Source: Leptospira brenneri
Lineage (GTDB): Bacteria > Spirochaetota > Leptospiria > Leptospirales > Leptospiraceae
Direction of reading: 5' to 3'
Assembly (NCBI RefSeq): GCF_002812125.1
Contig: NZ_NPDQ01000001.1
Location: 558,001 to 622,000 of the forward strand
DNA length: 64,000 nt
Shown here piece by piece: positions 34,955-45,318 of this stretch (positions within the stretch are counted from its first letter, which is position 1; every line of letters starts with the position of its first letter). The translations under genes were made by a program, and so were the position numbers. Under the pieces are notes generated by a model. The model was not told where the DNA came from. It worked only from the letters and a program-made list of their open reading frames with translations, and made no database searches.

Positions 34955-37900
34955 ATGCGTAAGTTGGTAATTGCTTTTAGTTTGTTGTTTTTTCTTGGTT
35001 CTTGTAATTCGATTACAGGTCTTTTTCGATCCATCAAACGAGTCATTTTTCCAAGTAGTTGTAGAATCGAAGTCAAACTCGACACAACGGATCTGAAGTA
35101 TTTAGAAGATCTTTGGGATTATCAATTTACTGTTTCAGAAGATACAAACTTTCAAGAATTTGCATCTGCAGTTCAGATCCTACCAAAACCAACTAATCCA
35201 AAAACTGAATTTTCCGATTTTGTCAGTCGTGAGTTTTCTTTGGATCATTGGAGCTTTGATCCAAACATTGAATATGAAATCAAAATTGGAAAATTTTATG
35301 CAGAGAACGATTGTTTTTTAGAGACACCAATTAGTTTCAAACTTCCCGTGATGGCAAAAAAACCATCCTTCTATTTATCCCGAGAAAATATTTTTGAATC
35401 TAATTTAAATAAAGTTTTACCTATCTCTATTTCCAACGTTCCTGAATTTGAAATTCGATCTGCGGAATTATCCATTCCTATTTTAGTAAATGCAATTGCA
35501 GTACTTGGTAATCGATATTATGAATTTGAAAGCCAATTGAATTGGAAAAAAAATATTTGGAAGTCAGGACTCAAAGTCAATTCCTTTGGAAACCAAGGTA
35601 TGGACATTGATTCCTATTTTGGTTCCAAACCCAATACAAAGGCTTGGATTGCTTTTCAATTAGGTGCTAAGGTCATTGGTGATGACAATAAAGAAGTATT
35701 CAAAAGAGAATCGGTTTTTTTACAATCAACCAATTTAGGAATCACAACAAAATTAGATCCAAACAACTTACATGTTTGGATTCATTCCTTATCAAAAGCG
35801 GAACCGGTTGCCAATACAGATATTAGTTTGTATGAAAAAGGAAACCTACGTGGTACTTGTAAATCAGATAAGGATGGGCATTGTACTTTACCATCCATTA
35901 GTGATTCAAAGTCACTCGATAAATCTGTTTTGATAGCAGAAGATACAACTGGGGACAAGGCTTTTCTTCATTTCAATGAAACACATATTGAAGGTTATAG
36001 CGACTATTATACAGAAAGCCATGTAAAGGGAAAGATTTACTTTGATAGAAAGTTGTATAGGCCAGGTGATCGAGTGGAGATCAAAGCTGTACTTGCGGAT
36101 AGAAAGAATGGAGTTCTGGTTCCTTATGCTTCTAAATCTGTAAACTTACAGATCCGTGATTCCCGCGGAAAAGATATTTCAAATTCTACTTTAAGTTCAT
36201 CTTCGCAAGGTGGAGTCAATACCGGTTATACAATTCCATCAGATGCACCACTGGGCCACTATTCTGTATCAGTTTATATTCCTGGAAAATCTTATTCTGT
36301 AACTTATGATACCTTCCAAGTGGAAGAGTTCCGTCCTGTGAACTTTATGGTAAATGTTAATTTAGCAAATGTTGTTAACAAAGACCAAAATATTAAAGGA
36401 ACGGTAGAAGGTAAGTATATGTTTGGTGCTCCGATGGGAGGAGCAAAGGTGAGTTATTCCGTATTAAAAAGAAAAAGATACATATCTTTTGATTCTTTTT
36501 CAAGTTATGATTTTTCTGATACTTGGTATGACTATGAAGATGAATATTCTGGAGGTAACTCCGATTATGTGACCGGTTCTGAGGGTGTTTTGGATAACAA
36601 AGGACTTTTTAGTTTGGATATCCCCATCCAAGATTTAACCAGAAAATTTGTGACTGATGGTGAAGATATTGAAATTGCTGATCCATATAGTTTGGTAGTG
36701 GAATCATCGGTTTTTGATGTAGATGGGAAGTCTGTTACGAAGTCTTCTAGTATTCCTTACAATCCTTCCGAAACCTATGTCGGTTTAAAATGTAATGATA
36801 GATACCAATCTTTAGATAAACCTTTTCAATTCGGTGCTCTCGCTGTGAATTTACAAGGTAAATCTGTCGCAGGAGCAGAATTAAAGGCTTATATCATTTA
36901 TAATGATTGGACATCCGTTTTATCGAAGGGACTAGGAAAGTTTTTCTTTAGAAGTAATCAACTTACAAAGAAAGTTGTTGAAGTCAAAAAACTGGTCTCC
37001 AAAGCAGATGGAGTTTCTTTTGATTACCGAGCTAAAGATGCAGGTAGTTATACTGTTTTAGTTTTAAATAGAGATAAAGTTTTTTCAAGAGTGGATTTTT
37101 ACGCTTATGAAAAAGAATCTTATTATACTTGGGACTTCCGTGGAGATGATTCCATAGAGTTACGTTCCGATAAAAAAGAATACAAAATTGGTGATAAAGC
37201 TAAAATTCTAATTAAATCACCACTCCAAAATGCTCGTGTCATTGTGACGGTCGAAAGAGATTCGGTATACTTTAAAAAATCATTTTTAATGAAGGGAAAC
37301 AGTGCTCCTCTTGAAATACCAATCGAAGAGTCTTATCTTCCGAATGTAGACGTAAATGTGGTTATGTTATCGGGACGGTTACCTGTGCCGGAAGGTCTTT
37401 CTTCTGATGACATTAAAGAATTCAATGAACAAGACTTAGGTGCACCAAAGGCAAAAACAGGGTCTGTTACCTTAAAGGTAAATCTTGCAACCCGCACAGC
37501 TCCTGTTGTGATTAAAACGGATAAATCGGAATACCAACCTAGAGAACAAGTTAAATTATCAATTCAAACGAGTCCTGGTGCGGAACTTACGGTATCAGTT
37601 GCAGACCGAGGAGTTTTAGATCTTGTTGGTTATTCTTTCCAAAGTCCTGTTCAAATGTTTTATCAGTATTGGTATAGTATTATTAAAACCTTTGAACTAC
37701 GTAGTATGATCATTAAACATTATATCTATGAAAACAAAGGAGATAGTCCTGGAGGAGATTACGGTGAGGATTCTGGTGGAGGTTTCTCTGCTGAATCGGA
37801 ATCGGGAGCAAGGAAAGACTTTCGGTACACTGCTTATTGGAATCCGGTTGTGATTGCAGATAGTAGCGGAACTGCAGATTTAAATTTTACCTTGCCAGAC

Positions 37901-40021
37901 AACCTAACAACATTTAGGGTTATGGTTGCATCATCTGCAAATGGAAAGTTTGGTGCTTCCAATTCTGAGTTTATCGTTAAAAAGAACTTAGTTTTGCAAA
38001 AAACTGTAGCTAGATTCATTCGAGTTGGAGACAGCCTTGAGCTTGGGGGAAGTATTACCAATAATACTAAGAAAAAAGGTAAATTTAAATATAAAATCGA
38101 TTCCAAGTTTCTTGAGGATAAAGGTTGGGTTTCCGTCGAACTTGCAGCGGGACAAACCAGAGAAGTTCTTCGAACCTTCCAGATTTCTGAATCACAATAT
38201 ATTAAACTAAAATTGAACCAACCCAAGGAAGAGATCCAGTTGTCTTACCAAATCTCTGTGGAACCCGAAACGGGATTAGAATTTGCTGATATGAAAAAAT
38301 CGGATCTTTCTGATGCTTTGGTTGTCTCAATCCCGATTAAAGAATTTGATCCGGTAACATCTGTTCAATTTTCAGGATACACGGATTCAGAACATAAAAC
38401 TTTGATTTCATTTCCTAAAAAAGAATCTATTTTGCTTAACAAGGGTTCGCTTGATATACGAATGTCAGGAACTGCTCTGACGGCTTTAAAATCAGCTTTT
38501 GACTTTTATGAATCCAATCCTTACTTTTGTATGGAACAAAGAACTTCTGCATATTTACTCTCTATGAGTGCTGGAGAGTTATTAAAAGAATTTCAATACA
38601 AAGCACCTTCAAAAGATTCCTACGATTTTACTCAAATTGAAAAATTGTTTTTAGATGAGATGTCTGAGTTTCAAACATCAGATGGAAGTTTTAGAGTTTG
38701 GAAAGGTCATGGAAGGACGGGATATCCTTATTTGACTGCTTACATAACCTCGGTGATGCAGATAGCCAAAGATAAGGGAAAAAGATCCAACACAGTTGCT
38801 TATCAATCAGCAATTCGATATTTGGAAAACTATGTAAAGAATCCGACGGAAACTTCTATCGATTCCTACCAAACATTAAGTTTGATTTATTCTGTGCTTT
38901 CAAAAGATAAAAAAGAGATTCATTCTTTAGAAAAAACTTTGGTGGATCATTTTGAAGAATTGAATTTAAAATCTCGTGGAATTTTTCTTACAGCTTATGC
39001 AGAGACTCATAAACTAGAATCTACCGATTCAGATCCGGTGTTTCAAAAATTATATAAAGAATATACAAATTATATTGTTTATGATAAGGAACTATTCACT
39101 TTAAAACCTCTAAAAAAGAATTCTGATGAATATTACTATTATTCATATTATAGTTCTTCAACCGTTCTTGGAAACTATTTGCGATTGTTACTTAGAGTGG
39201 ATGCAAAAAATCCAAGGATCGTTGATTTGGTAAAATCAATTATGATCGATCGCCAAAATCATTTTTGGTCCGATAGTCATAGTGTTGGAACCATTGCCCT
39301 TGCCTTGGCTGAATATCGAAATCGTTTTGAATCAACTTCCGTTGACACAGAAGGCCAAGCTATCTTTGGAGAAAAAACTTTAATTGATGAATCTTTTTCT
39401 TCTTCTTCCGACTCCATCTACAAAGAAGAACTTACATTTGATCGACTTTTTGAAGGAAAGGATTCGTCGGGTAGGCCATTACTTTTCAAACGAACGAGTT
39501 CTGAAGGTAGATTGTATTTTCAATCAAGACTAATGTATGTTCCTGTAAAAGACACAACTACACAAAAATTTAATGGTCTTGAAATTCGCAAAACATTGTA
39601 TCGGATTGATGGAAGAAATTCGAATGGTGATGCCATCTTAAAAGAAGTGACGAACCTCGAACGTGGATCTACTTATCTTGTGAAGGTAAAAATACTAAGT
39701 AATTTAAACCAAGCATTTGGTATGATTGTAGATCCAATCCCTAGTAATACAGAAATTGTAAATACATCGTTTTTGACGGAAAAAAAATCTGATGCAGAAG
39801 AAACGGATGTTACTGATAATTATTATGGTGGATACAAAGAATACAGAGATGACCGTGTGATTTTTTCAGAAGATAACATAAAAAAAGGCGAAACTGAATT
39901 TAATTATATTTTAAGACCTGTTGCGAAAGGCACTTCCATTATGCCTGCCGCTAAAACCTTTTTGATGTATCATCCTCAGTTTTATGGAAATACGAATACC
40001 ACTCGAGTGAAAGTGGAGTGA
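34955..40021 (+). CDS. Bacterial alpha-2-macroglobulin lipoprotein
   Basis: A 1688-residue protease-trapping protein. Lipobox FLGSC (Cys17) anchors it in the periplasm. Beta-sandwich MG domains run through the first 1000 residues (for example VKGKIYFDRKLYRPGDRVEI, about 350), followed by the A2M segment ARKDFRYTAYWNPVVIADSS and the thioester motif CMEQ at Cys1192, then the alpha-toroid and receptor-like end. An acidic and Gly-rich stretch near 925-945 (SPGGDYGEDSGGG) may be the bait region. It is coupled to pbpC (ATGA-like 4-bp overlap), the usual genetic pair: the inhibitor guards the periplasm while PBP1C repairs the wall. Confidence 0.92.
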   Translation: MRKLVIAFSLLFFLGSCNSITGLFRSIKRVIFPSSCRIEVKLDTTDLKYLEDLWDYQFTVSEDTNFQEFASAVQILPKPTNPKTEFSDFVSREFSLDHWSFDPNIEYEIKIGKFYAENDCFLETPISFKLPVMAKKPSFYLSRENIFESNLNKVLPISISNVPEFEIRSAELSIPILVNAIAVLGNRYYEFESQLNWKKNIWKSGLKVNSFGNQGMDIDSYFGSKPNTKAWIAFQLGAKVIGDDNKEVFKRESVFLQSTNLGITTKLDPNNLHVWIHSLSKAEPVANTDISLYEKGNLRGTCKSDKDGHCTLPSISDSKSLDKSVLIAEDTTGDKAFLHFNETHIEGYSDYYTESHVKGKIYFDRKLYRPGDRVEIKAVLADRKNGVLVPYASKSVNLQIRDSRGKDISNSTLSSSSQGGVNTGYTIPSDAPLGHYSVSVYIPGKSYSVTYDTFQVEEFRPVNFMVNVNLANVVNKDQNIKGTVEGKYMFGAPMGGAKVSYSVLKRKRYISFDSFSSYDFSDTWYDYEDEYSGGNSDYVTGSEGVLDNKGLFSLDIPIQDLTRKFVTDGEDIEIADPYSLVVESSVFDVDGKSVTKSSSIPYNPSETYVGLKCNDRYQSLDKPFQFGALAVNLQGKSVAGAELKAYIIYNDWTSVLSKGLGKFFFRSNQLTKKVVEVKKLVSKADGVSFDYRAKDAGSYTVLVLNRDKVFSRVDFYAYEKESYYTWDFRGDDSIELRSDKKEYKIGDKAKILIKSPLQNARVIVTVERDSVYFKKSFLMKGNSAPLEIPIEESYLPNVDVNVVMLSGRLPVPEGLSSDDIKEFNEQDLGAPKAKTGSVTLKVNLATRTAPVVIKTDKSEYQPREQVKLSIQTSPGAELTVSVADRGVLDLVGYSFQSPVQMFYQYWYSIIKTFELRSMIIKHYIYENKGDSPGGDYGEDSGGGFSAESESGARKDFRYTAYWNPVVIADSSGTADLNFTLPDNLTTFRVMVASSANGKFGASNSEFIVKKNLVLQKTVARFIRVGDSLELGGSITNNTKKKGKFKYKIDSKFLEDKGWVSVELAAGQTREVLRTFQISESQYIKLKLNQPKEEIQLSYQISVEPETGLEFADMKKSDLSDALVVSIPIKEFDPVTSVQFSGYTDSEHKTLISFPKKESILLNKGSLDIRMSGTALTALKSAFDFYESNPYFCMEQRTSAYLLSMSAGELLKEFQYKAPSKDSYDFTQIEKLFLDEMSEFQTSDGSFRVWKGHGRTGYPYLTAYITSVMQIAKDKGKRSNTVAYQSAIRYLENYVKNPTETSIDSYQTLSLIYSVLSKDKKEIHSLEKTLVDHFEELNLKSRGIFLTAYAETHKLESTDSDPVFQKLYKEYTNYIVYDKELFTLKPLKKNSDEYYYYSYYSSSTVLGNYLRLLLRVDAKNPRIVDLVKSIMIDRQNHFWSDSHSVGTIALALAEYRNRFESTSVDTEGQAIFGEKTLIDESFSSSSDSIYKEELTFDRLFEGKDSSGRPLLFKRTSSEGRLYFQSRLMYVPVKDTTTQKFNGLEIRKTLYRIDGRNSNGDAILKEVTNLERGSTYLVKVKILSNLNQAFGMIVDPIPSNTEIVNTSFLTEKKSDAEETDVTDNYYGGYKEYRDDRVIFSEDNIKKGETEFNYILRPVAKGTSIMPAAKTFLMYHPQFYGNTNTTRVKVE

Positions 40022-42207
40022 TTGATATAAAAAAAAATATCATATATTCAACGTTAGTGGGATTAATGGTAATTCCACTAATTGTTTTTATATTAAGACC
40101 AATTTCTTTCGAATCATTTCGAAATCAGGCAACAGTTCGAATCCTAACCAACGAAGGGATGTTGATTGGTAGAGGAAAAAACAAAAACCAAACGAAACAA
40201 GATTGGGAAAGTATTCGTGAATACCCAAACTTTGTCCCCGAAATTCTACAAATTGCAGAAGACAAAAGATTTGAATTCCATCATGGGGTTGATATCTTCG
40301 CAGGTTTTAATTCTCTTCGTTCTTATATTTTTTCCAAAGGAAAACGAGGAGGTGCTTCTACCATCACCATGCAACTGGTGCGAATTCAAAATCCAGAAAT
40401 TCGTTCCTATCCTTTTTTTATACGCAAAAGTTTTGAAATATTGGAAGCCCTGCGGTATGAAGTTTGGTTAACCAAATCTGAAATACTAGAAGCTTATTTA
40501 AACTCGGTCTCTATTCATTCGAATCTTGTTGGATTTCCTTCCGCTTCACTAACCTTGTTTGGAAAACATATTCGATTTTTATCCATTGAAGAAACTGTTT
40601 ATCTTACTGTTTTGATACGTAAAAATAAACCTGAACTGAAAGAACTATCGACTCGTTATGATCACCTTAGAGAAAAAATTCCCTATTCAATTCCAAAACT
40701 TGAAAATCCAAACGAACTTACAATTGGAATATCTTCCTCAAACAAATCCGATTTTGGAGAAAGGTGGAAGGGGGAAAATCAACATTTCCTAAATTGGATT
40801 CGAATTTTAATTTCCAAACCCTCTGAAGAATTTGTTTCTTCCTTATCTTCTGAGTTAAATTCAGAATTACATTCGATTGTGAATTCAGAATTATTGGGTT
40901 TGGAAAGATGGAATGTATCGAATGCCTCTGCGATTGTTTTAGAACGTGTTCCTGGAAAAAAAGATGAACTCGAACTCAAAGCAATGATTGGGTCAAAGAA
41001 TTTTTTTGAAGACGGAAATGGAATGGTAAATGGTAGTTTGGCCTATAGAGATGCTGGTAGCACTCTAAAACCATTGTTATATGCTATTGCAATTGATAAA
41101 GGCCATTATACTGTTAACTCTATCTTTTCTGATGAAAAATATTCTTTTTCTTTAGGGCAAGGGGGAAACTATCTGCCAAGAAATGCAGACCTTCGTTATT
41201 GGGGAGATTTAACTTTAGCGGAAGCTCTTGGTAATTCGCGAAATATCCCTGCTGTGACAGCGATTAACCAAATGGGTGTGATTACTTTTTACCGATTTTT
41301 ACAATTAGCAGGTTTTAGCCACTTAAAAGAATCGCCACAATATTATGGGCCAGGGCTTGCACTTGGTGCTGGTGGAACCACACTTCTTCAATTAACACGT
41401 GCTTATGGGTCCTTTCCATTAAAAGGAATTCTGCCCAAAATTCGGTTAGGTAAAATAGATAATCGACCATTATACTATGGTGATTCAACACAACTATTTT
41501 CACCCGAAACAGCAGAAGAATTAAAATTTGTTTTAAGAGATCCTAAGTTGCGACAGAGAGCATTTGGTCGCAGGAGTTATTTGGATTTTCCATTTCCTGT
41601 TTCTATCAAAACTGGAACTTCAAAAGACTATCGAAATTCTTGGACTGTTGCATTTAACGAAAACTATGTAGTAGGTGCATGGGTTGGAAATTTTTCTGGG
41701 GAACGAACCATGGATGTCTCAGGCTCTTTTGGAGCCGGACGGATTGTTCAGAATATTTTTCGTAGTTTAATGAAAGATAAACCAAAATTAGAATACAATT
41801 CTAGTTTAACAGAGGTTAGAAACTTTTGTCGATTTACAGGAAAACTGGCACTTCCAAAATGCCCTTCTATTGTCTTGCGAGTTAGAAAAAAAGTAATATT
41901 ACCAGAATTATGTGATAAACACAAAGAAGAATCTTTTACTTCAGTTTTGGGTGTTGGATTTGTTTATCCATCTATGGGACAAGTTTTTTTATACCATCCA
42001 TCGTATGAGAAAAAAACACAAAGTATTCCCGTGCGAATTCGAGAAATCAAAACTTTAAAAGACCCCAAACTCATTTGGAATGATAAAGAAGAATTAAAAC
42101 CATCCTCAAACGGAGATCTACGTTTGCCCATCGTTCGTGGAAAACAATCCTTAGTATTATATGATGGGGAATTGAAGAAGGCATCTGTTGATTTTGAAGT
42201 TAAGTAA
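40018..42207 (+). CDS. pbpC: Penicillin-binding protein 1C
   Basis: A 729-residue class A enzyme. It has a membrane helix (about 8-28), a GT51 glycosyltransferase with catalytic Glu81 (EDKRFEFHHG) and GGASTITMQLVR, a transpeptidase domain with Ser348 (STLK), SRN in GNSRNIPA and Lys531 (KTGTS), and a C-terminal PBP1C beta domain (about 635-729). Its start overlaps the alpha-2-macroglobulin stop by 4 bp and its end overlaps the next gene by 20 bp. The GTG/TTG-type start at 40018 is fixed by that overlap. Confidence 0.92.
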   Translation: MIDIKKNIIYSTLVGLMVIPLIVFILRPISFESFRNQATVRILTNEGMLIGRGKNKNQTKQDWESIREYPNFVPEILQIAEDKRFEFHHGVDIFAGFNSLRSYIFSKGKRGGASTITMQLVRIQNPEIRSYPFFIRKSFEILEALRYEVWLTKSEILEAYLNSVSIHSNLVGFPSASLTLFGKHIRFLSIEETVYLTVLIRKNKPELKELSTRYDHLREKIPYSIPKLENPNELTIGISSSNKSDFGERWKGENQHFLNWIRILISKPSEEFVSSLSSELNSELHSIVNSELLGLERWNVSNASAIVLERVPGKKDELELKAMIGSKNFFEDGNGMVNGSLAYRDAGSTLKPLLYAIAIDKGHYTVNSIFSDEKYSFSLGQGGNYLPRNADLRYWGDLTLAEALGNSRNIPAVTAINQMGVITFYRFLQLAGFSHLKESPQYYGPGLALGAGGTTLLQLTRAYGSFPLKGILPKIRLGKIDNRPLYYGDSTQLFSPETAEELKFVLRDPKLRQRAFGRRSYLDFPFPVSIKTGTSKDYRNSWTVAFNENYVVGAWVGNFSGERTMDVSGSFGAGRIVQNIFRSLMKDKPKLEYNSSLTEVRNFCRFTGKLALPKCPSIVLRVRKKVILPELCDKHKEESFTSVLGVGFVYPSMGQVFLYHPSYEKKTQSIPVRIREIKTLKDPKLIWNDKEELKPSSNGDLRLPIVRGKQSLVLYDGELKKASVDFEVK

Positions 42208-43849
42208 GTTAGGTGAATTTTTCAAAGTTTTGCAATTGATAAGTAAACCTACCTTCTTATTGTATATCTTTTTTTATATTTTTTATGGGCCAATTTCTTT
42301 TTCTCTTGGCAGTTGGTTCTACTTTCATGGGATCTTTGTTACTATACTTACATTCTTTTGTGTTATGATTCATTCCTTTTTAAAAGGGAACCTAATCCAA
42401 AAAAATTCTGGATGGAATATGTTTTATCGATTGGTTCTTTGGGCCATCTTTATGATGGCCCTTGGTTACCAACAAGTTTACCAAACAGAGATCACAATTT
42501 CGATTGTGATTTATTTTTTCCAACACATCTTTCTTCTCTATTCAGACATTTTTAATTTTCTGTCTCAATGGAATCTTTGGCAATGCTTGAGTCTAGGGAT
42601 AGGTTTCTATTTAATAATCACTGAGAAGAAGGAAAACACAAAAAAGAAATGGATGCAATTTCTTGTTTGTTCTTTGTTATTTTTTCTCTTTCGGTTTGGG
42701 ATCCATTGGATACAACCGAAGGAAAATTTTATTGAAACTTCAATTCACTCCTCACAACGAGCTAAATCAAGTTTGGAGTCTATCTCTGGAAAACCAAATT
42801 TAGTTATGGTTTTATTGGAAGGGGTACCAAGAAAACATTTGGTAAAATTGAAGTCTCGATATATCAATTTTTCTCTGTTAAATGGCTCTCATTTTTGGAT
42901 TCCTATGCCACATACTTCCAAAAGTCTTTTTACCTGGATGACTGGAGAATCGCAACTCTCGAATACTCGTTTGCAAGGGAATGAAACTCTATTAGAATCT
43001 AACCTTCCCAAAGAATTAGAAATCAAACATGGTTATCAAACGGAGATGATTTATACTCAATCCATTTACTTTGAAGGTATGGAACAATTCTTTCCAAAAA
43101 TTTTCCAAACAATTTTAGAAAAGTCTGAATTAGAAAAAAGATACGGATCTTCCTACTCATCCTTTAGTTGGGGAATGGATGATCGAATTCTGATTCCTGC
43201 CATGAAGAGTATGGTAAATACAAATCAAGATCCCAAATTTTTGTTTTTGGGTTTAAGCCAAACCCATAGCCCTTATTTTGTATCCCAAATCGATTCGAAC
43301 CAAAGATGGAAGTCACCAATGGACCGTTATATGGGAGCACTTATGGAAGAGATTGAAGTTTTGGACTCGATCATTTCGTTTTGGAAAGAGAATTCTTCAA
43401 GAGAAACCGTTTTGATTCTTAGTTCTGATCATGGAGAATCATTTGGGGAAGAAGGCGCACATGCTCATAACTATTCTTTATACAACCAAGAAACAGATGT
43501 TCCTTTTTTATTATATTTCATTAAATCGGGACAAGTTTACATTCCTAAATCGGGAAGTTCTGTAAATTTTAAGGATACAGTTCTTGGATTACTTGAAACT
43601 AAAGCCAATGATAGAGATCCGTTCTTAAATCCAAGTTTTTTCAGTTCAGATTATCAAATGGATTTAGTTTTGAAGACATGGAACTCTGAAATACAGAAAG
43701 CATGGATTACAAAAGAAAAAAAATATATTTATCACAGTGACAGAGATCAGTTAATTGAAATGAATTGGGAAGAAGGAAACAAAAACTTAATTACAGATCC
43801 CGTTCTAAAACAGAGAGTAATGAATCAAATATATTCAAACATTCGTTAG
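42188..43849 (+). CDS. Membrane sulfatase-fold protein (LTA synthase / pEtN-transferase type)
   Basis: A 553-residue protein with five N-terminal membrane helices (about 15-185) and a periplasmic alkaline-phosphatase-fold domain. Metal-binding motifs are LVMVLLEGVP (Glu in place of the usual Asp pair context), the probable nucleophile Thr or Ser in PHTSKSLFTW, and SSDHGESFGEEGAHAHNY. The plan matches lipoteichoic-acid synthase and phosphoethanolamine-transferase relatives, so it may modify a periplasmic glycan or lipid. TTG 42188 overlaps pbpC; TTG 42230 is an alternative. With A2M and PBP1C it forms an envelope operon. Confidence 0.78.
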   Translation: MILKLSKLGEFFKVLQLISKPTFLLYIFFYIFYGPISFSLGSWFYFHGIFVTILTFFCVMIHSFLKGNLIQKNSGWNMFYRLVLWAIFMMALGYQQVYQTEITISIVIYFFQHIFLLYSDIFNFLSQWNLWQCLSLGIGFYLIITEKKENTKKKWMQFLVCSLLFFLFRFGIHWIQPKENFIETSIHSSQRAKSSLESISGKPNLVMVLLEGVPRKHLVKLKSRYINFSLLNGSHFWIPMPHTSKSLFTWMTGESQLSNTRLQGNETLLESNLPKELEIKHGYQTEMIYTQSIYFEGMEQFFPKIFQTILEKSELEKRYGSSYSSFSWGMDDRILIPAMKSMVNTNQDPKFLFLGLSQTHSPYFVSQIDSNQRWKSPMDRYMGALMEEIEVLDSIISFWKENSSRETVLILSSDHGESFGEEGAHAHNYSLYNQETDVPFLLYFIKSGQVYIPKSGSSVNFKDTVLGLLETKANDRDPFLNPSFFSSDYQMDLVLKTWNSEIQKAWITKEKKYIYHSDRDQLIEMNWEEGNKNLITDPVLKQRVMNQIYSNIR

Positions 43850-44517
43850 GTGATTCTATTTCCATTCAGCAACGTTAAAATGGAAGTTTGTAGAAAGAGT
43901 TTGTAATCTAAAATAAAAATATCTAGTCCATTTTCTTTGACTGCTTCTTTAAATTGGTCTGAAGGGAATCCATGTGACCAAGATCCGACTGCCAATGCAT
44001 GGCATTGCATAAGAAATAAGAAACCTGATTTCTCATTTAAAAATGGAAATACTTTTAAAAGTAAAGGTAGGATCCTAAAGATTTGTTCCTTTAAACTAAG
44101 TTTGAATTCACGAATGGTTTCGACGCTGGCATTTTTTTCTAAGATGGTCGGAACGATCGGTAGTAATTTTAAAAAACGAACATGCCTGTCCATGGAATCG
44201 ACAAACCATTTGGAAAAAATATCTGCATCAATCGTTTTTGTTTCTGTTAAAAAAACTTCCATATCGAAAAACCAAGCTTCGTAATCGCCAATATGTACTC
44301 GCAGGCAAAGGTCTTCTTTTGTGGGGAAGTATAAATATAAAGTGCCTTTGGCAATTTTAGCTCGTTTGGCAACTTCATCCATAGAGAGTTCTGCCCAATC
44401 TTTTTTTTGCAGAAGAAAGGCTGCTGATTGGATGATGGATGCACGTTTAGAAAGTTTGTCTTTTTCTAATACAGCCCTTTTTTTGGGAGAACGTTCTGCA
44501 ACCATTATGCGACTCAT
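43846..44517 (-). CDS. TetR-family transcriptional regulator
   Basis: A 223-residue protein. The basic N-terminus leads to a helix-turn-helix (about 28-75) with LSMDEVAKRAKIAKGTLYLY and FPTKEDLCLRVHIG. The C-terminal domain is helical. ATG at 44517 or 44505 (MVAERSP) are both possible. It is divergent from the DUF5329 gene, and two TTGAC-N5-GTCA sites lie between, so it probably represses itself and that gene. Its 3' end overlaps the sulfatase gene tail to tail by 4 bp. Confidence 0.87.
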   Translation of the reverse strand: MSRIMVAERSPKKRAVLEKDKLSKRASIIQSAAFLLQKKDWAELSMDEVAKRAKIAKGTLYLYFPTKEDLCLRVHIGDYEAWFFDMEVFLTETKTIDADIFSKWFVDSMDRHVRFLKLLPIVPTILEKNASVETIREFKLSLKEQIFRILPLLLKVFPFLNEKSGFLFLMQCHALAVGSWSHGFPSDQFKEAVKENGLDIFILDYKLFLQTSILTLLNGNRIT

Positions 44518-44565
44518 ACCTCCAATATAGGAAAATCTAAAAAATTATGCTAGAAAAAAATGCTT

Positions 44566-44623
44566 ATTGACTATAGGTCAATTCAAAGTAACCGCTAGTC
44601 ATTTATATTTGACTTCCGGTCAT
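44566..44623. promoter_or_regulatory. Two candidate TetR operators
   Basis: Site 1 is ATTGAC-TATAG-GTCAAT (44566-44582), a perfect 6-bp inverted repeat. Site 2 is TTGAC-TTCCG-GTCAT (44609-44623). Their centres are 42 bp apart, four helical turns. A further GTCAT half-site lies between them and GGTCATTGG near 44695. Confidence 0.6.
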
Positions 44624-44737
44624 AAAATTAGCGGATTTTGTCAGAGTTTTCCTAAATCTTTCTATACAAAATAAAATCTAAAAGTTATCATTCGGTCATT
44701 GGTTCGTTCACCAATTTTCGAAGAACTAGGATGTTTT

Positions 44738-45148
44738 ATGAAAGGTATTTACATTTTTGGAACTGTATTGTTGGCTCTTACCTTCTCCAGTGCGGAGTTT
44801 TCCCTGCTCCATGGGAAAACAGGTTCTTGTCCTGAGTTCACAGAAGAACAAAAAATTGAAAAACTTCTGTTGAGAGTTGGAAAAGTGAAAGGAAATTTGA
44901 TTCGTAATGGAGAAGCACATTCTGCAGAAGCCGCTGAAAAACATTTACGGTATAAATTAGAAGAAGCAAAAAAATCCTTCTTTGCTCCTGATCCTAAAGA
45001 ATGGACTGCTAAACTTTTCATCGAAAAAATTGCTTCAAAATCATTCCTCACGGGAACTCCTTACCAAATCAAATTTTTTGATGGTAAAGAAGTTAAATCA
45101 AAAGACTGGTTACTCGTAGAATTAAATAAAATAGAATCTTGTTTATGA
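44738..45148 (+). CDS. DUF5329 family exported protein
   Basis: A 136-residue protein. ATG 44738 follows AGGA and gives a signal peptide (KGIYIFGTVLLALTFSSAEF); the in-frame start at 44699 only adds leader sequence. The mature part has the DUF5329 pattern: GNLIRNGEAHSAEAAEKHLR, FIEKIASKSFLTGTPYQI and DWLLVELNKIE. Two Cys (GSCPEF and the penultimate residue) could form a disulphide. The function of the family is unknown. It is divergent from a TetR repressor. Confidence 0.82.
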   Translation: MKGIYIFGTVLLALTFSSAEFSLLHGKTGSCPEFTEEQKIEKLLLRVGKVKGNLIRNGEAHSAEAAEKHLRYKLEEAKKSFFAPDPKEWTAKLFIEKIASKSFLTGTPYQIKFFDGKEVKSKDWLLVELNKIESCL

Positions 45149-45318
45149 TATCATTTGTAGTTTTTATATGATGATTTTTTGATCACAAATATTTGTTACA
45201 GTGTTCTTTTTATTTTTTATCTTCCTATCGGTTTTAGGAAAAAAATTGTAAACAATAGTTGTAAAAAAAAGGAAACCATGTAGCTTATCCCACCATACCA
45301 AAACACTAGGAGCCAATT

